Positions 55,642-64,000 of a stretch of 64,000 nucleotides of DNA are shown here, piece after piece (positions within the stretch are counted from its first letter, which is position 1; every line of letters begins with the position of its first letter). The stretch lies in NCBI RefSeq assembly GCF_014652455.1, contig NZ_BMYV01000002.1:124001-188000 (forward strand). Direction: 5' to 3'. The notes below the pieces were generated by a model that was given only the letters and a program-made list of their open reading frames with translations, was not told where the DNA came from and searched no databases. Both the position numbers and the translations under genes were made by a program. This DNA comes from Litorimonas cladophorae (GTDB lineage Bacteria; Pseudomonadota; Alphaproteobacteria; Caulobacterales; Maricaulaceae).

Positions 55642-55843
55642 TTCACTGGTGGGTAGGGCTTTTGACGAAAAGACGGGAATGGGGCGCTCCTGAGGGACTA
55701 TTCAGTTTTTTTGAATAGCGTTCATTTTTATACAGGGTCAAGCACCCAGATTTCGCGTCTTTCTCTTGACGCCCGTCGCGTATGCTATCATCCAAATGCC
55801 AACTCCGCATTTAACTCCGATTGTAGAAAGAGATCCTGCCTGC

Positions 55844-57802
55844 ATGTCCGATATTACTCATCCTGTCCCTTCTAAATTCGCTGCGCTCGCCAATCTCTCG
55901 CCCGCGCAATATAAAGAAACCTACGCGCGCTCGATCGCGGACCCAGAAGCGTTTTGGGGGGAGCAAGCTAAACGCCTGAATTGGATGACCGCGCCAACCC
56001 AGATCAAAGATGTCTCTTGGGATAAGTCTGACCTCCATGTGCGTTGGTATGCAGATGGTATTTTGAATGTCACAGAAAATTGTCTCGACCGGCACCTTAA
56101 GACGCGTGGCGATAAAGTCGCAATCATCTGGGAAGGCGATAGCCCCGAGGAGTCAAAGACATTCACATACCGCGAGCTTCACCGCGAAGTCTGCCGTTTT
56201 GCAAATGTCATGAAAGCCAACGGCGCCAAGAAAGGCGATCGTATCACGATCTATATGCCAATGATTCCAGAGGCGGCCTTCGCCATGCTGGCTTGCGCGC
56301 GGATTGGCGCTGTGCATTCCGTGGTATTCGGCGGTTTCTCTCCCGACGCATTGGCGGGCCGCATTGTCGACTGTGATAGTACATTCGTCATTACTGCCGA
56401 CGAAGGTCTGCGCGGAACGAAACGCGTACCGTTGAAAGTCAATTGCGACGCGGCCTGTGACATCGCGGCCAAAGCGGCCAAACCCGTGAAAACGGTCTTA
56501 TGCGTTCGCCGTACGGGTGCTGATGTGGATTGGGATGCGGATCGCGATGTTTGGCTGGATGACGCGGTTCAGACTGTTTCCGACGATTGCGCTCCAGAGC
56601 CCATGAATGCGGAAGACCCGCTCTTCATTCTGTATACGTCTGGCTCAACAGGTCAGCCAAAGGGCGTGTTGCACACAACAGGCGGTTATCTTGTTTGGGC
56701 CTCGCTCACGCATGAGGCGGTCTTCGATTTAAAAGAGGATGACGTATATTGGTGCTCGGCCGATGTGGGTTGGGTCACAGGGCACACTTATATTGTCTAT
56801 GGTCCGCTGGCGAATGGCGCGACAACGCTAATGTTCGAGGGCGTTCCAACTTATCCCGATGCCTCACGTTTCTGGCAGGTCTGCGACAAGCACCAAGTGA
56901 GCCTTTTCTACACGGCCCCAACGGCCATCCGCGCGTTGATGCGTGAAGGTGATGGGCCTGTGAAAGCCACCTCCCGCTCTAGCCTTCGATTGCTCGGCAC
57001 GGTCGGTGAGCCCATTAACCCTGAAGCTTGGGAATGGTATTTTAACGTCGTCGGCGAAACACGCTGCCCCATTGTCGATACATGGTGGCAAACCGAAACA
57101 GGTGGCGCGATGATCGTGCCTTTGCCGGGCACGACGCCCATGAAACCGGGCAGTGCAAGCCTGCCATTTTTTGGCATTGAACCCGCCCTTGTTGATGCCG
57201 AAGGCAATGAATTGTTTGGTGCAGCTGAAGGAAATCTCATCATCAAGGATAGCTGGCCTGGCCAAATGCGGACAGTCTACGGCGATCACGACCGCTTTGT
57301 TCAAACCTATTTTTCGACCTACCCTGGCAATTATTTTACGGGCGATGGCTGCCGTCGTGATGAAGACGGGTTCTATTGGATTACGGGCCGCGTCGATGAT
57401 GTGATCAATGTATCAGGCCACCGTATGGGCACTGCCGAAGTCGAAAGCGCGCTTGTCTCTCACGACGCCGTCGCGGAGGCCGCCGTTGTTGGCTATCCGC
57501 ATGATATCAAAGGGCAAGGCATATATGCCTATGTGACCACTATCCCAGGCAGTGCGGATGATGACGCTTTGCGCTCGGACCTTATCAAACATGTGCGGCG
57601 CGAAATCGGACCGATTGCGACGCCTGATTTGGTTCAATTCGCGCCGGGTCTTCCCAAGACACGATCTGGGAAAATCATGCGTCGAATATTGCGCAAAATC
57701 GCCGAGAACAGTTTCGATGCGCTTGGCGATACATCTACATTATCTGATCCAGAGGTTGTCGACGATTTGATTGCCAAACGTATGAACCGAGCGCGTAAAT
57801 GA
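55844..57802 (+). CDS. acs: Acetyl-CoA synthetase
   Basis: A 652-residue AMP-forming ligase that makes acetyl-CoA from acetate, in the ANL superfamily. Core motifs: [20 protein letters not shown] (P-loop), [34 protein letters not shown] (A5) and [20 protein letters not shown] (A8 hinge). The C-terminal [19 protein letters not shown] has the Lys regulated by acetylation in the family. ATG 55844 gives the usual start. Overlaps the next gene by four bases. Confidence 0.96.
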   Translation: MSDITHPVPSKFAALANLSPAQYKETYARSIADPEAFWGEQAKRLNWMTAPTQIKDVSWDKSDLHVRWYADGILNVTENCLDRHLKTRGDKVAIIWEGDSPEESKTFTYRELHREVCRFANVMKANGAKKGDRITIYMPMIPEAAFAMLACARIGAVHSVVFGGFSPDALAGRIVDCDSTFVITADEGLRGTKRVPLKVNCDAACDIAAKAAKPVKTVLCVRRTGADVDWDADRDVWLDDAVQTVSDDCAPEPMNAEDPLFILYTSGSTGQPKGVLHTTGGYLVWASLTHEAVFDLKEDDVYWCSADVGWVTGHTYIVYGPLANGATTLMFEGVPTYPDASRFWQVCDKHQVSLFYTAPTAIRALMREGDGPVKATSRSSLRLLGTVGEPINPEAWEWYFNVVGETRCPIVDTWWQTETGGAMIVPLPGTTPMKPGSASLPFFGIEPALVDAEGNELFGAAEGNLIIKDSWPGQMRTVYGDHDRFVQTYFSTYPGNYFTGDGCRRDEDGFYWITGRVDDVINVSGHRMGTAEVESALVSHDAVAEAAVVGYPHDIKGQGIYAYVTTIPGSADDDALRSDLIKHVRREIGPIATPDLVQFAPGLPKTRSGKIMRRILRKIAENSFDALGDTSTLSDPEVVDDLIAKRMNRARK

Positions 57803-58875
57803 TAAAGAAAATTCTGTTTGGCTCGGGCGCTCTGATAGCAATTGGCGTGGCATACCTTAGTCTCGCGCCTGTCCCAATTGACCCCGTGAGTTGGCAGCCC
57901 TTATCGGATGAAGGGCACGTAGGCGTCTTTGCGCCCAATACGGAGCTTGCGAATTTGAGCCTTATTGCTGTGGGGGAAAGTATCGGTCCAGAGGATGTGA
58001 CCGTTTTGAATGGAATGCTTTACGCGACCTCACAAACGGGCGACATCACGCGAATTGATCCAAATACGAAAACCGTCAGTGTAGTTGCCAATACGGGCGG
58101 CGTTCCACTGGGCATCGAAGCACATGACAGCGTGATCTATATTGCCGACGCCCACAAAGGTCTGTTGTCATTGACACCAGATGGAACACTTAAAACGCTC
58201 ACTGACACGGTCGATGGTTCCCCGATCCTATATGCGGATGATCTCGATGTTTCGGACGACGGCGTGATTTATTTCTCTGATGCGTCGACCAAATTTGGCG
58301 CCAAAGCCAATGGCAAAACCATGGCCGCATCTTTGTTAGAAATTATGGAAAGCCGGGGAACAGGGCGCGTATTGGCCTTTAATTTGCGGACACAACAAAC
58401 GTCAGTAATCGCCGATGGCTTGGTCTTCCCCAATGGCGTGGCGATGCATCCGGATGGAAGTGTTCTTGTTAATGAGACAGGCCGCTACCGGGTTTTGAAA
58501 ATCGACCCCGCCAATGGACGCATGACCGACTGGATCGTGAATATGCCTGGCTTTCCAGACAATATTAATCGCGGCCCAGAGGGTACATTTTTCGTAGGTC
58601 TGATTTCTCCACGATCGGCGTGGTTAGATGAAAATGCCGCAAAGCCGAATATGCGAAAAGTTGCGATGCGCTTGCCCCCGTCTATGCGTCCGCAGGCCCA
58701 ACACTATGGTCATATTGTTCAACTTGATGCTGGGGGCAATGTGCTCCGAACGTTTCAAGACCCAACAGGTGCGTATCACGACGCCACGGGCGCCATTGTA
58801 CATGAGGGCATTCTCTATGTGACAAGTTTGCATGAAACGGACCTCGCCTATCGAACTTATCCCGAATTGAATTAA
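57799..58875 (+). CDS. SMP-30/strictosidine-synthase-like beta-propeller protein
   Basis: A 358-residue protein with an N-terminal membrane anchor or signal ([20 protein letters not shown]) and a six-bladed propeller. Family blocks include [60 protein letters not shown] and [18 protein letters not shown]. This is close to the APMAP/strictosidine synthase branch, whose bacterial members may be lactonases. It overlaps acs by four bases (ATGA) and is likely coexpressed. The substrate is unknown. Confidence 0.85.
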   Translation: MIKKILFGSGALIAIGVAYLSLAPVPIDPVSWQPLSDEGHVGVFAPNTELANLSLIAVGESIGPEDVTVLNGMLYATSQTGDITRIDPNTKTVSVVANTGGVPLGIEAHDSVIYIADAHKGLLSLTPDGTLKTLTDTVDGSPILYADDLDVSDDGVIYFSDASTKFGAKANGKTMAASLLEIMESRGTGRVLAFNLRTQQTSVIADGLVFPNGVAMHPDGSVLVNETGRYRVLKIDPANGRMTDWIVNMPGFPDNINRGPEGTFFVGLISPRSAWLDENAAKPNMRKVAMRLPPSMRPQAQHYGHIVQLDAGGNVLRTFQDPTGAYHDATGAIVHEGILYVTSLHETDLAYRTYPELN

Positions 58876-58911
58876 ATCGCAGCTTTTTAAGTTGCCGGGC
58901 GTATCTAGCCT

Positions 58912-59580
58912 ATGGTCACGCCCAGCTCCCCACTCATGCCGTTATCCGATGTCGAGGCGGTCTTACGCATTTTGTCTGACGTTATGCCGGGTGACAGTAA
59001 ATCTGCACGGGGCCCAAAACGCGCCGCGTCGCCATTTCGATCCTGCGTGTCTTGCATGCTATCCGCACAATCCTTGGATCGGAATACCGCTGCCGCCACC
59101 AAAGCGCTCTTTAAACTTGCCCGCTCCCCAAAAGGGATGCTGAAGCTTTCTGACGCTGAAATTGTCGACGCGATCCGTCCTGCCGGGCTGTATAATATGA
59201 AGGCGCGAAATATCCGAAGATTCTGCGAACAACTCTTACGTGACTATGATGGGGTTGTGCCTGCCACGCGTGATGAGTTGCTAAAGCTACACGGGATTGG
59301 AAGAAAATGTGCGGATCTCGTAGCGCATTTTGCCTTTGGTGAAGCCCATATCGCTGTCGACACGCATATTCGACGTGTCTGCCAACGCACGGGACTTGCA
59401 GCTGGAAAAGTGGAGGCGCAAATCGCGGTATCGTTGGATGAGCGTGCGCCTGATTGGGCAAAGCCTGAGGCCCATTTCTGGCTTCTTCAATTTGGAAAGC
59501 GGGTTTGTAAATCCCGAACGCCCCAATGCGGGGTTTGTCCGATCCGTCAGTTTTGCCTGTTTCCAAATAAGAGCGCTTGA
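58912..59580 (+). CDS. nth: Endonuclease III-like DNA glycosylase (HhH-GPD, 4Fe-4S)
   Basis: A 222-residue base-excision-repair glycosylase. The helix-hairpin-helix LLKLHGIGRKCADLVAHFAF includes the catalytic Lys; VDTHIRRVCQRTGL supplies the conserved Asp. The C-terminal iron-sulfur ligands CKSRTPQCGVCPIRQFC fit C-x6-C-x2-C-x5-C exactly. Two possible starts exist (58912 and 58936). An ordinary endonuclease III is slightly shorter. Confidence 0.9.
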   Translation: MVTPSSPLMPLSDVEAVLRILSDVMPGDSKSARGPKRAASPFRSCVSCMLSAQSLDRNTAAATKALFKLARSPKGMLKLSDAEIVDAIRPAGLYNMKARNIRRFCEQLLRDYDGVVPATRDELLKLHGIGRKCADLVAHFAFGEAHIAVDTHIRRVCQRTGLAAGKVEAQIAVSLDERAPDWAKPEAHFWLLQFGKRVCKSRTPQCGVCPIRQFCLFPNKSA

Positions 59581-59610
59581 ACATGCCGCCATTCGCGGTG
59601 ATAAAGCCTT

Positions 59611-60003
59611 ATGCGAAATTTATTCAAAATAGTTCTTATTGTTCTTTCTCTTATCCCGCTTTATTTTGCGGTGACGGGCGTTATGGGCGGCGCTGGCGTT
59701 TTGAACGGCAGCGACACTGTAGCCGCAAGTTTGGACAATCAATTCCGATATTTGAGCGCTTATTATCTCTCCCTTTTTTTCCTTATTTGGTACGTCCTAG
59801 GCGACATTGATACGCGCGGCACTGTTCTTCGATGGCTCGTTTTAGCTATATTTTTGGGAGGTCTGGCGCGTCTCTACAGCTATTTGCAAGTTGGCACGCC
59901 GACACCGGATATGATGCTGGGCATGGCGCTGGAGTTAGGCGCACCCATACTGGTCCTCTGGCACCGCATGCTTGAACGGTCTGTTGGACCCGTTGTTCCG
60001 TAA
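59611..60003 (+). CDS. DUF4345 membrane protein
   Basis: A 130-residue protein with four hydrophobic segments (KIVLIVLSLIPLYFAVTGVM, YYLSLFFLIWYVLGD, LRWLVLAIFLGGLARLYSYL, LGMALELGAPILVLWHRML). The DNQFRYLSAYYLSLFFLIW and FLGGLARLYSYLQVGTP blocks are typical of DUF4345. No function is known. It lies 33 bases upstream of the saccharopine-dehydrogenase-like gene. Confidence 0.82.
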   Translation: MRNLFKIVLIVLSLIPLYFAVTGVMGGAGVLNGSDTVAASLDNQFRYLSAYYLSLFFLIWYVLGDIDTRGTVLRWLVLAIFLGGLARLYSYLQVGTPTPDMMLGMALELGAPILVLWHRMLERSVGPVVP

Positions 60004-60035
60004 CTAAACCAACACATTATTCAGAAAGAAAATTT

Positions 60036-61205
60036 ATGTCCGATCGCGAATTTGACGTTGTAATTTATGGTGCCTCCGGCTTCACAGGGCGCCTTGTCGC
60101 TGAATATCTTCAAGCCGAATATGGTGGCACAAATTTGAAATGGGCAATGGCTGGCCGCAATGTCGAAAAACTTTCGGCGGTGCGTGATGAAATGGGTGTT
60201 TCAAAAGACATCGCGCTCATCGCGGCAAACTCTGATGATCCTGCTAGCCTAGCCGAGATGGCTGCGCGGACCAAAGCGATGATCACAACCGTCGGACCTT
60301 ATCAGCTTTACGGCGAACCACTCCTCAAAGCCTGCGCCGAGGGCGGCACAGATTATGTTGATCTTTGTGGCGAACCCGCATGGATGAAAGATATGATCGA
60401 CCGATATGATGACGTCGCCAAAAAAAGTGGTGCACGTATTGTGCTGTCTTGCGGCTTTGATTCCATTCCTTTCGACCTGGGTGTTCTCTTCCATCAAAAC
60501 CATTCGATTGCCAAACACGGCGGCGCCTGTGAGAATATTCGGTGCCGTGTGCGCGGGATGAAAGGGACGTTTTCTGGCGGTACAGCCGCCAGCTTTATGG
60601 AAACTATGAAGCGTGCGCAGAAACAGCCGGAAATTCTTGATTGGCTCAAAGACCCGTTCTCACTTTCGCCTGAATCGGGTGCACCGCAGCCGCCAATCCA
60701 TAAGCCAATGGAAGAGGCCGATTTAGGCAGCTGGGCAACGCCGTTCATTATGGCCAGCATCAATACGAAAAACGTCCACCGCTCCAATGCCTTGCTCGAT
60801 TACCGGTACGGACGGGACTTCAAATATGGCGAGATGGTTCTGACGGGCCCAGGTGAAAAAGGTGAACAACTCGCCAGAGGCATGGCAAAATCCAATGCAT
60901 TTGGTGATAATCCGCCAAAGCCGGGTGAAGGCCCGTCCAAAGAAGAGCGTGAGAATGGCTCCTATGACGTCATGTTCGTCGGCGATGCGCCAGATGGCAC
61001 CCGCATTATCTCCTCCGTTAAGGGGGATAAAGACCCAGGCTATGGCTCGACGTCAAAGATGATCGCCGAGGCGGCGCTTGCACTTGTTCAGGACGTCAAA
61101 GGTTCAGGGGGCGTCATGACATCTGCGCCAGCCATGGGCGAAGCGTTGCTAGGTCGACTACAATCTCATGCGGGTCTGACCTTTGCGATTGAACAAGGCG
61201 CCTAA
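60036..61205 (+). CDS. Saccharopine-dehydrogenase-like NADP-binding protein (trans-acting enoyl reductase type)
   Basis: A 389-residue protein with an N-terminal Rossmann fold (FDVVIYGASGFTGRLVAEYL) and a second domain containing VDLCGEPAWMKDMIDRYDDV and VLSCGFDSIPFDLGVLFHQN. This is the family that includes mycobacterial trans-acting enoyl reductases and eukaryotic SCCPDH. Such proteins are linked to lipid metabolism. The reaction here is unknown. Confidence 0.87.
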   Translation: MSDREFDVVIYGASGFTGRLVAEYLQAEYGGTNLKWAMAGRNVEKLSAVRDEMGVSKDIALIAANSDDPASLAEMAARTKAMITTVGPYQLYGEPLLKACAEGGTDYVDLCGEPAWMKDMIDRYDDVAKKSGARIVLSCGFDSIPFDLGVLFHQNHSIAKHGGACENIRCRVRGMKGTFSGGTAASFMETMKRAQKQPEILDWLKDPFSLSPESGAPQPPIHKPMEEADLGSWATPFIMASINTKNVHRSNALLDYRYGRDFKYGEMVLTGPGEKGEQLARGMAKSNAFGDNPPKPGEGPSKEERENGSYDVMFVGDAPDGTRIISSVKGDKDPGYGSTSKMIAEAALALVQDVKGSGGVMTSAPAMGEALLGRLQSHAGLTFAIEQGA

Positions 61206-61239
61206 GCGCCCACGGCCATCTGAGACTGTTAACGCGCGG

Positions 61240-61659
61240 CTACTCCGTCGCGCGTTTTGATTCCAGTCGTTCAAGATTCGATTGGGCGGGACCATAATTT
61301 GGCTTGATCGTCAGTGCCGCCTGACAAGCCGCCTCTGCCCTGAATGCCTCATCTAGCATGGCCCAACTTGCGCAAAGATTGGACAAGGCTGCTGCTGCCG
61401 TTTTACCCTTAGGCTTCAGGCGAAGGGATGCCTTGTTCATGGCAACAGACTTCGGGTAATCGCGTTTTTCAAAAGCTGCGATCCCTTCTTTTACATATTT
61501 TCCAGAGGCCGTCGTGACGACAAATTCAGTGGGGGTTTCAATTATTGTCTGGCTGGGTTGAATAACCGACGCGCCCGCTGGCAATAGCGCCGCGCTGAGG
61601 CCTAATGCGGCAAATATTGTGGCTGCGATAATCCCAACTCTGAGGGGATGGATCGTCAT
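61240..61659 (-). CDS. Small exported TPR-like protein
   Basis: A 139-residue protein from ATG 61659 (AAGGA 7 bases before). The N-terminal helix RVGIIAATIFAALGLSAALLP is a signal or anchor. The rest is two TPR-like helical hairpins (GIAAFEKRDYPKSVAMNKAS and AALSNLCASWAMLDEAFRAEAACQAAL-type, ending PNYGPAQSNLERLES). Divergent from the LysR gene, 92 bases between starts, so that regulator could control it. Confidence 0.75.
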   Translation of the reverse strand: MTIHPLRVGIIAATIFAALGLSAALLPAGASVIQPSQTIIETPTEFVVTTASGKYVKEGIAAFEKRDYPKSVAMNKASLRLKPKGKTAAAALSNLCASWAMLDEAFRAEAACQAALTIKPNYGPAQSNLERLESKRATE

Positions 61660-61751
61660 GTCAGTATCCTTTGTGTTTGACATTTGGTCTTTAATTTCAA
61701 ACAAAACCGAATGAAATTGACATATTCAGTCATGCCTATATACGTAAATGT

Positions 61752-62756
61752 ATGAAGAATTGGTCAGACTATCCTATTTTTTTAGCAGTTGCGGAGGCTG
61801 GCTCGTTAACGGCAGCAGGCCGCGCCTTGGGTATGAGCCAACCCACAGTCGGTCGCCGCATCCGCGCGCTGGAAGATCATTTCGGAACGCCTCTGCTGAA
61901 ACGTGAGAACGGTCAGCTTGTTCCCACCAACTTTGGGCAATCCATGTTGGATCATATTCGACGGATGCAAGAAGAGGCGTCTGCGATTGATCGGTCCTCT
62001 GCAACGCTCGAAGATTCCTTGTCCGGCGTTGTCCGCCTTTCGGCAACGGAAGGTATTGGAACCAGTTGGTTGCCAGGCGTGATGCAAAAATTTCGTGCTG
62101 AGCATCCCGATGTGTTGATTGATATCGGCATCGGATTTCAAAGCTTTAATTTGGCCCAACGTGAAGCCGACATCGCTTTGCGCTGGCGTAGCCCGGGTGA
62201 GCAAAACTCACTCATTGGCCGCAAAGTTGCGGAGGTGGGATTTGGTCTCTTCGCGTCTCCTGATTATCTGTCGCGTCGCGGGTCGCCGTCGACACCCGAA
62301 GACCTTGTCGAACATGATGGCGTTCTCGCGCAGATCATGGACGGCAAGTCGCTTTGGTTGATGGATGACGATGGCAAGATGATTTACAAGCCAAAACGCG
62401 TGACTTTTAACACCAATTCAATTTGGGCGTTCGACCAAGCGCTAGTCCATGGATATGGAATCGGCGTGTTGCCCATGTGTGGCGTCAATGCAAAGGCGCT
62501 CGGCTTGGTTCGTGTTCTACCAGAAATCGTCCATATGGAATCTCTATATTTGGTGGCGCATCAAGACCTCAAACGCTCCATGCGCATTCGGGCCGTTTTC
62601 GATTATCTTGTCGGGGCGTTCCGCGAAGATGATGAGTTCTTCCAAGGTTTGAGCGCTTCCAATTATGATTGCGATGCCTGCGACGAAAACGGCGGGCACA
62701 ATATGTTGTCTCCACGCGTGCATCGGCATAAAGGTCTGCAGATCGTTGCGGAGTAA
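61752..62756 (+). CDS. LysR-family transcriptional regulator
   Basis: A 334-residue regulator: winged helix (WSDYPIFLAVAEAGSLTAAG, then RALGMSQPTVGRRIRALEDH) and a LysR substrate-binding domain from about 90 (SGVVRLSATEGIGTSWLPGV, ADIALRWRSPGEQ). The C-terminus is longer than usual by about 35 residues and contains SNYDCDACDENGGHN, a Cys/Asp/His-rich tail that could bind metal or simply be disordered. It is divergent from the TPR gene and 49 bases upstream of ubiE. Confidence 0.9.
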   Translation: MKNWSDYPIFLAVAEAGSLTAAGRALGMSQPTVGRRIRALEDHFGTPLLKRENGQLVPTNFGQSMLDHIRRMQEEASAIDRSSATLEDSLSGVVRLSATEGIGTSWLPGVMQKFRAEHPDVLIDIGIGFQSFNLAQREADIALRWRSPGEQNSLIGRKVAEVGFGLFASPDYLSRRGSPSTPEDLVEHDGVLAQIMDGKSLWLMDDDGKMIYKPKRVTFNTNSIWAFDQALVHGYGIGVLPMCGVNAKALGLVRVLPEIVHMESLYLVAHQDLKRSMRIRAVFDYLVGAFREDDEFFQGLSASNYDCDACDENGGHNMLSPRVHRHKGLQIVAE

Positions 62757-62805
62757 AAGTTGATCTAGCTTTTGCTCTCCAATCCTGCCGCCAATAGGGC
62801 TAGCT

Positions 62806-63570
62806 ATGTCTGACAAAACTATCGATTTCGGTTTTGAAACCATTCCCGAAGCTGAGAAAATCAGTCGGGTCAAAGGTGTCTTCGATTCTGTAGCCTCCAA
62901 TTACGACCTGATGAATGACGCGATGAGTGTCGGCATTCACCGCGTCTGGAAAAACATGACAATCACGCGTCTGAACCCGCAGCCCGGCGAGCGCTTACTG
63001 GATGTTGCTGGCGGCACGGGCGACATCGCACGCCGTTTTATTCGTGCCGCGGATGAGGTTCGGATGCGTCGCGGGGGCGAGCCTGCATCGGCCGTCGTCT
63101 GCGATATCAATGACCAAATGTTGCTGGCAGGCATCGACCCAGAAAAAGATCGTGGCCTGAACCTGACGCGTATTTGTGGCAACGCCGAGTGCCTGCCTTT
63201 CGAGGATGGTCAATTTGACGCTGTGACGATCTCCTTTGGTATTCGCAATGTGACGGACCGCATGGAAGCCCTTCGTGAGTTTCGCCGCGTGTTGAAACCT
63301 GGCGGGCGTTTGGGCATTTTGGAATTCACCACGCCGCCCGCTAAGTTTATCCAAGCCTTTTATGACGCCTATAGCTTTGCCGTCATCCCGCGTTTGGGCC
63401 AGATTTTGACAGGCGATCGTGATAGCTATCAATATCTTGTCGAATCTATTCGCAAATTTCCGCGTCAGGAAGTTTTCGCCGAGATGATCCGCGAAGCGGG
63501 CTTTGCCCAAGTCAGCTATCAGGATTACAGCACCGGCATTGCGGCCTTGCACACGGGCTGGAAGCTCTAA
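62806..63570 (+). CDS. ubiE: Ubiquinone/menaquinone biosynthesis C-methyltransferase UbiE
   Basis: A 254-residue SAM methyltransferase acting on the quinone ring. The motifs are GVFDSVASNYDLMNDAMSVG then IHRVWK, LLDVAGGTGDIARRF (SAM loop), FDAVTISFGIRNVTDRMEAL, RVLKPGGRLGILEFTTP and a final IAALHTGWKL, all hallmark UbiE sequences. An insertion near VRMRRGGEPASAVVCDI lengthens the fold slightly. ATG 62806 starts the gene. Confidence 0.96.
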   Translation: MSDKTIDFGFETIPEAEKISRVKGVFDSVASNYDLMNDAMSVGIHRVWKNMTITRLNPQPGERLLDVAGGTGDIARRFIRAADEVRMRRGGEPASAVVCDINDQMLLAGIDPEKDRGLNLTRICGNAECLPFEDGQFDAVTISFGIRNVTDRMEALREFRRVLKPGGRLGILEFTTPPAKFIQAFYDAYSFAVIPRLGQILTGDRDSYQYLVESIRKFPRQEVFAEMIREAGFAQVSYQDYSTGIAALHTGWKL

Positions 63571-63603
63571 AACGCGCGCTGATTCTCAGGGTGCAGTCCC
63601 CAC

Positions 63604-63630
63604 AAAAAAGCCGGCTTCAAATGAGCCGGC
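63604..63630 (-). terminator. Terminator of the DUF6481 gene
   Basis: Arms GCCGGCT (63610-63616) and AGCCGGC (63624-63630), 7-base loop, with a run of six A on the plus strand, giving TTTTTT on the minus strand. It lies about 30 bases after the stop of the minus-strand gene. Confidence 0.85.
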
Positions 63631-63659
63631 CTCATATCTAGCTAGGAACCCAAAGGCGA

Positions 63660-63998
63660 TTAACGGCGCTTGTTTTTCCGGGCTGCATATTTCGCGTCAC
63701 GACGCGCCTTTTGTGCGCGGACCAATTCTTCTTGAGCTTTCTTTTGCGCTTCGATGGCGAGCAGCTTTTTGCGCTCTTCTTCGGCCTTGGCCGCGGCTTC
63801 TTCAGCCTCTTTGCGCTTGCGCTCTTCGCGACGTTCGGCGTCGCGCGCTTCACGTGCGGCGTTACGCTTGGCGCGTTCTTCCATGATGCGAGCCTTTTCG
63901 GCTGGGTCCAGCTGCTTTTCCTTGGCGCGCTTAAGCATGGCGAGTTTCGCCTCTTTTTGCTCTTTCAAGCGGTCGTTAAAATTCTGGCCGGGGATCAT
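63660..63998 (-). CDS. DUF6481 charged coiled-coil protein
   Basis: A 112-residue protein made almost wholly of Lys, Arg, Glu and Ala in one long helix, with NFNDRLKEQKEAKLAMLKRA at the start and RRDAKYAARKNKRR at the end. Both ends match the DUF6481 family of alphaproteobacteria. The function is unknown; a nucleic-acid or ribosome-binding role would fit the basic charge. ATG at 63996-63998 is just inside the window edge, so the upstream signals are cut off. Confidence 0.8.
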   Translation of the reverse strand: MIPGQNFNDRLKEQKEAKLAMLKRAKEKQLDPAEKARIMEERAKRNAAREARDAERREERKRKEAEEAAAKAEEERKKLLAIEAQKKAQEELVRAQKARRDAKYAARKNKRR

Positions 63999-64000
63999 GG

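Overview
The window is a stretch of chromosome from an alphaproteobacterium. The evidence is a dnaK-dnaJ locus with an alphaproteobacterial-style heat-shock promoter, a DUF1674/SDHAF4-like small protein, an ABA4-like protein, a DUF6481 protein, the rsmB-rpe-heparinase-purH neighbourhood, a TorF-type porin and a CtrA-type box. Base composition is moderate, close to half GC. A Maricaulales/Hyphomonadaceae-like marine relative is my best guess, but that is inference. I see no tRNA, rRNA, CRISPR array, prophage or insertion sequence; the only recombinase is housekeeping XerD.

Layout. 1-4.3 kb: a truncated membrane gene, a secreted unknown, alkB overlapping a phosphate transporter gene, then three 32-bp-spaced repeats and a DUF1287 protein. 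4.3-9 kb: heat-shock promoter, dnaK, an FkbM-type methyltransferase lodged between dnaK and dnaJ, dnaJ, and a small membrane protein. 9-11 kb: an NhaC antiporter whose 3' end overlaps a lipoprotein of the avidin family. 11-13.8 kb: divergent peptidoglycan enzymes (L,D-transpeptidase and M15 peptidase). 13.8-19.4 kb: the most interesting locus, described below. 19.4-22 kb: DUF2207 and LemA membrane proteins and a lipoprotein. 22-28.4 kb: SDR, pyrF, three Cys-containing low-complexity secreted proteins, a DUF1674 protein and rsmB. 28.5-34.8 kb: rpe, heparinase II/III protein, CapD-like nucleotide-sugar enzyme, purH. 34.8-41.3 kb: LysR regulator, ABA4-like protein, small envelope proteins, an LRAT-like protein, then the aroK-aroB-CorC operon. 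41.5-46.4 kb: a coupled operon (44-aa membrane peptide, secreted helical-repeat protein, xerD), accA and a porin. 46.6-52 kb: secA, a parvulin lipoprotein, argJ and mutT. 52-59.6 kb: a two-subunit biotin-dependent acyl-CoA carboxylase, acs, a beta-propeller protein and nth. 59.6-64 kb: DUF4345, a saccharopine-dehydrogenase-like protein, a TPR protein, a LysR regulator, ubiE and a DUF6481 protein.

Candidate new system (13868-19358). A C39-peptidase ABC exporter (PCAT) follows a 68-residue membrane stub that looks like only the N-terminal anchor of an HlyD-type adaptor. Downstream is a well-formed but tiny gene (16416-16484), with a good ribosome binding site and its own terminator. It encodes a 22-residue peptide: a classic double-glycine leader followed by only seven residues (NPIVIDF). 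Next comes a hybrid histidine kinase with a signal peptide and a large periplasmic TPR-like domain. The gene set suggests a peptide-signalling circuit in a Gram-negative: PCAT trims and exports a heptapeptide to the periplasm, and the TPR domain of the kinase could sense it. A TTAA-N7-TTAACC site upstream of the peptide gene suggests CtrA (cell-cycle) control. The gene content and motifs are read directly from the sequence; the signalling role and the peptide-kinase pairing are inference.
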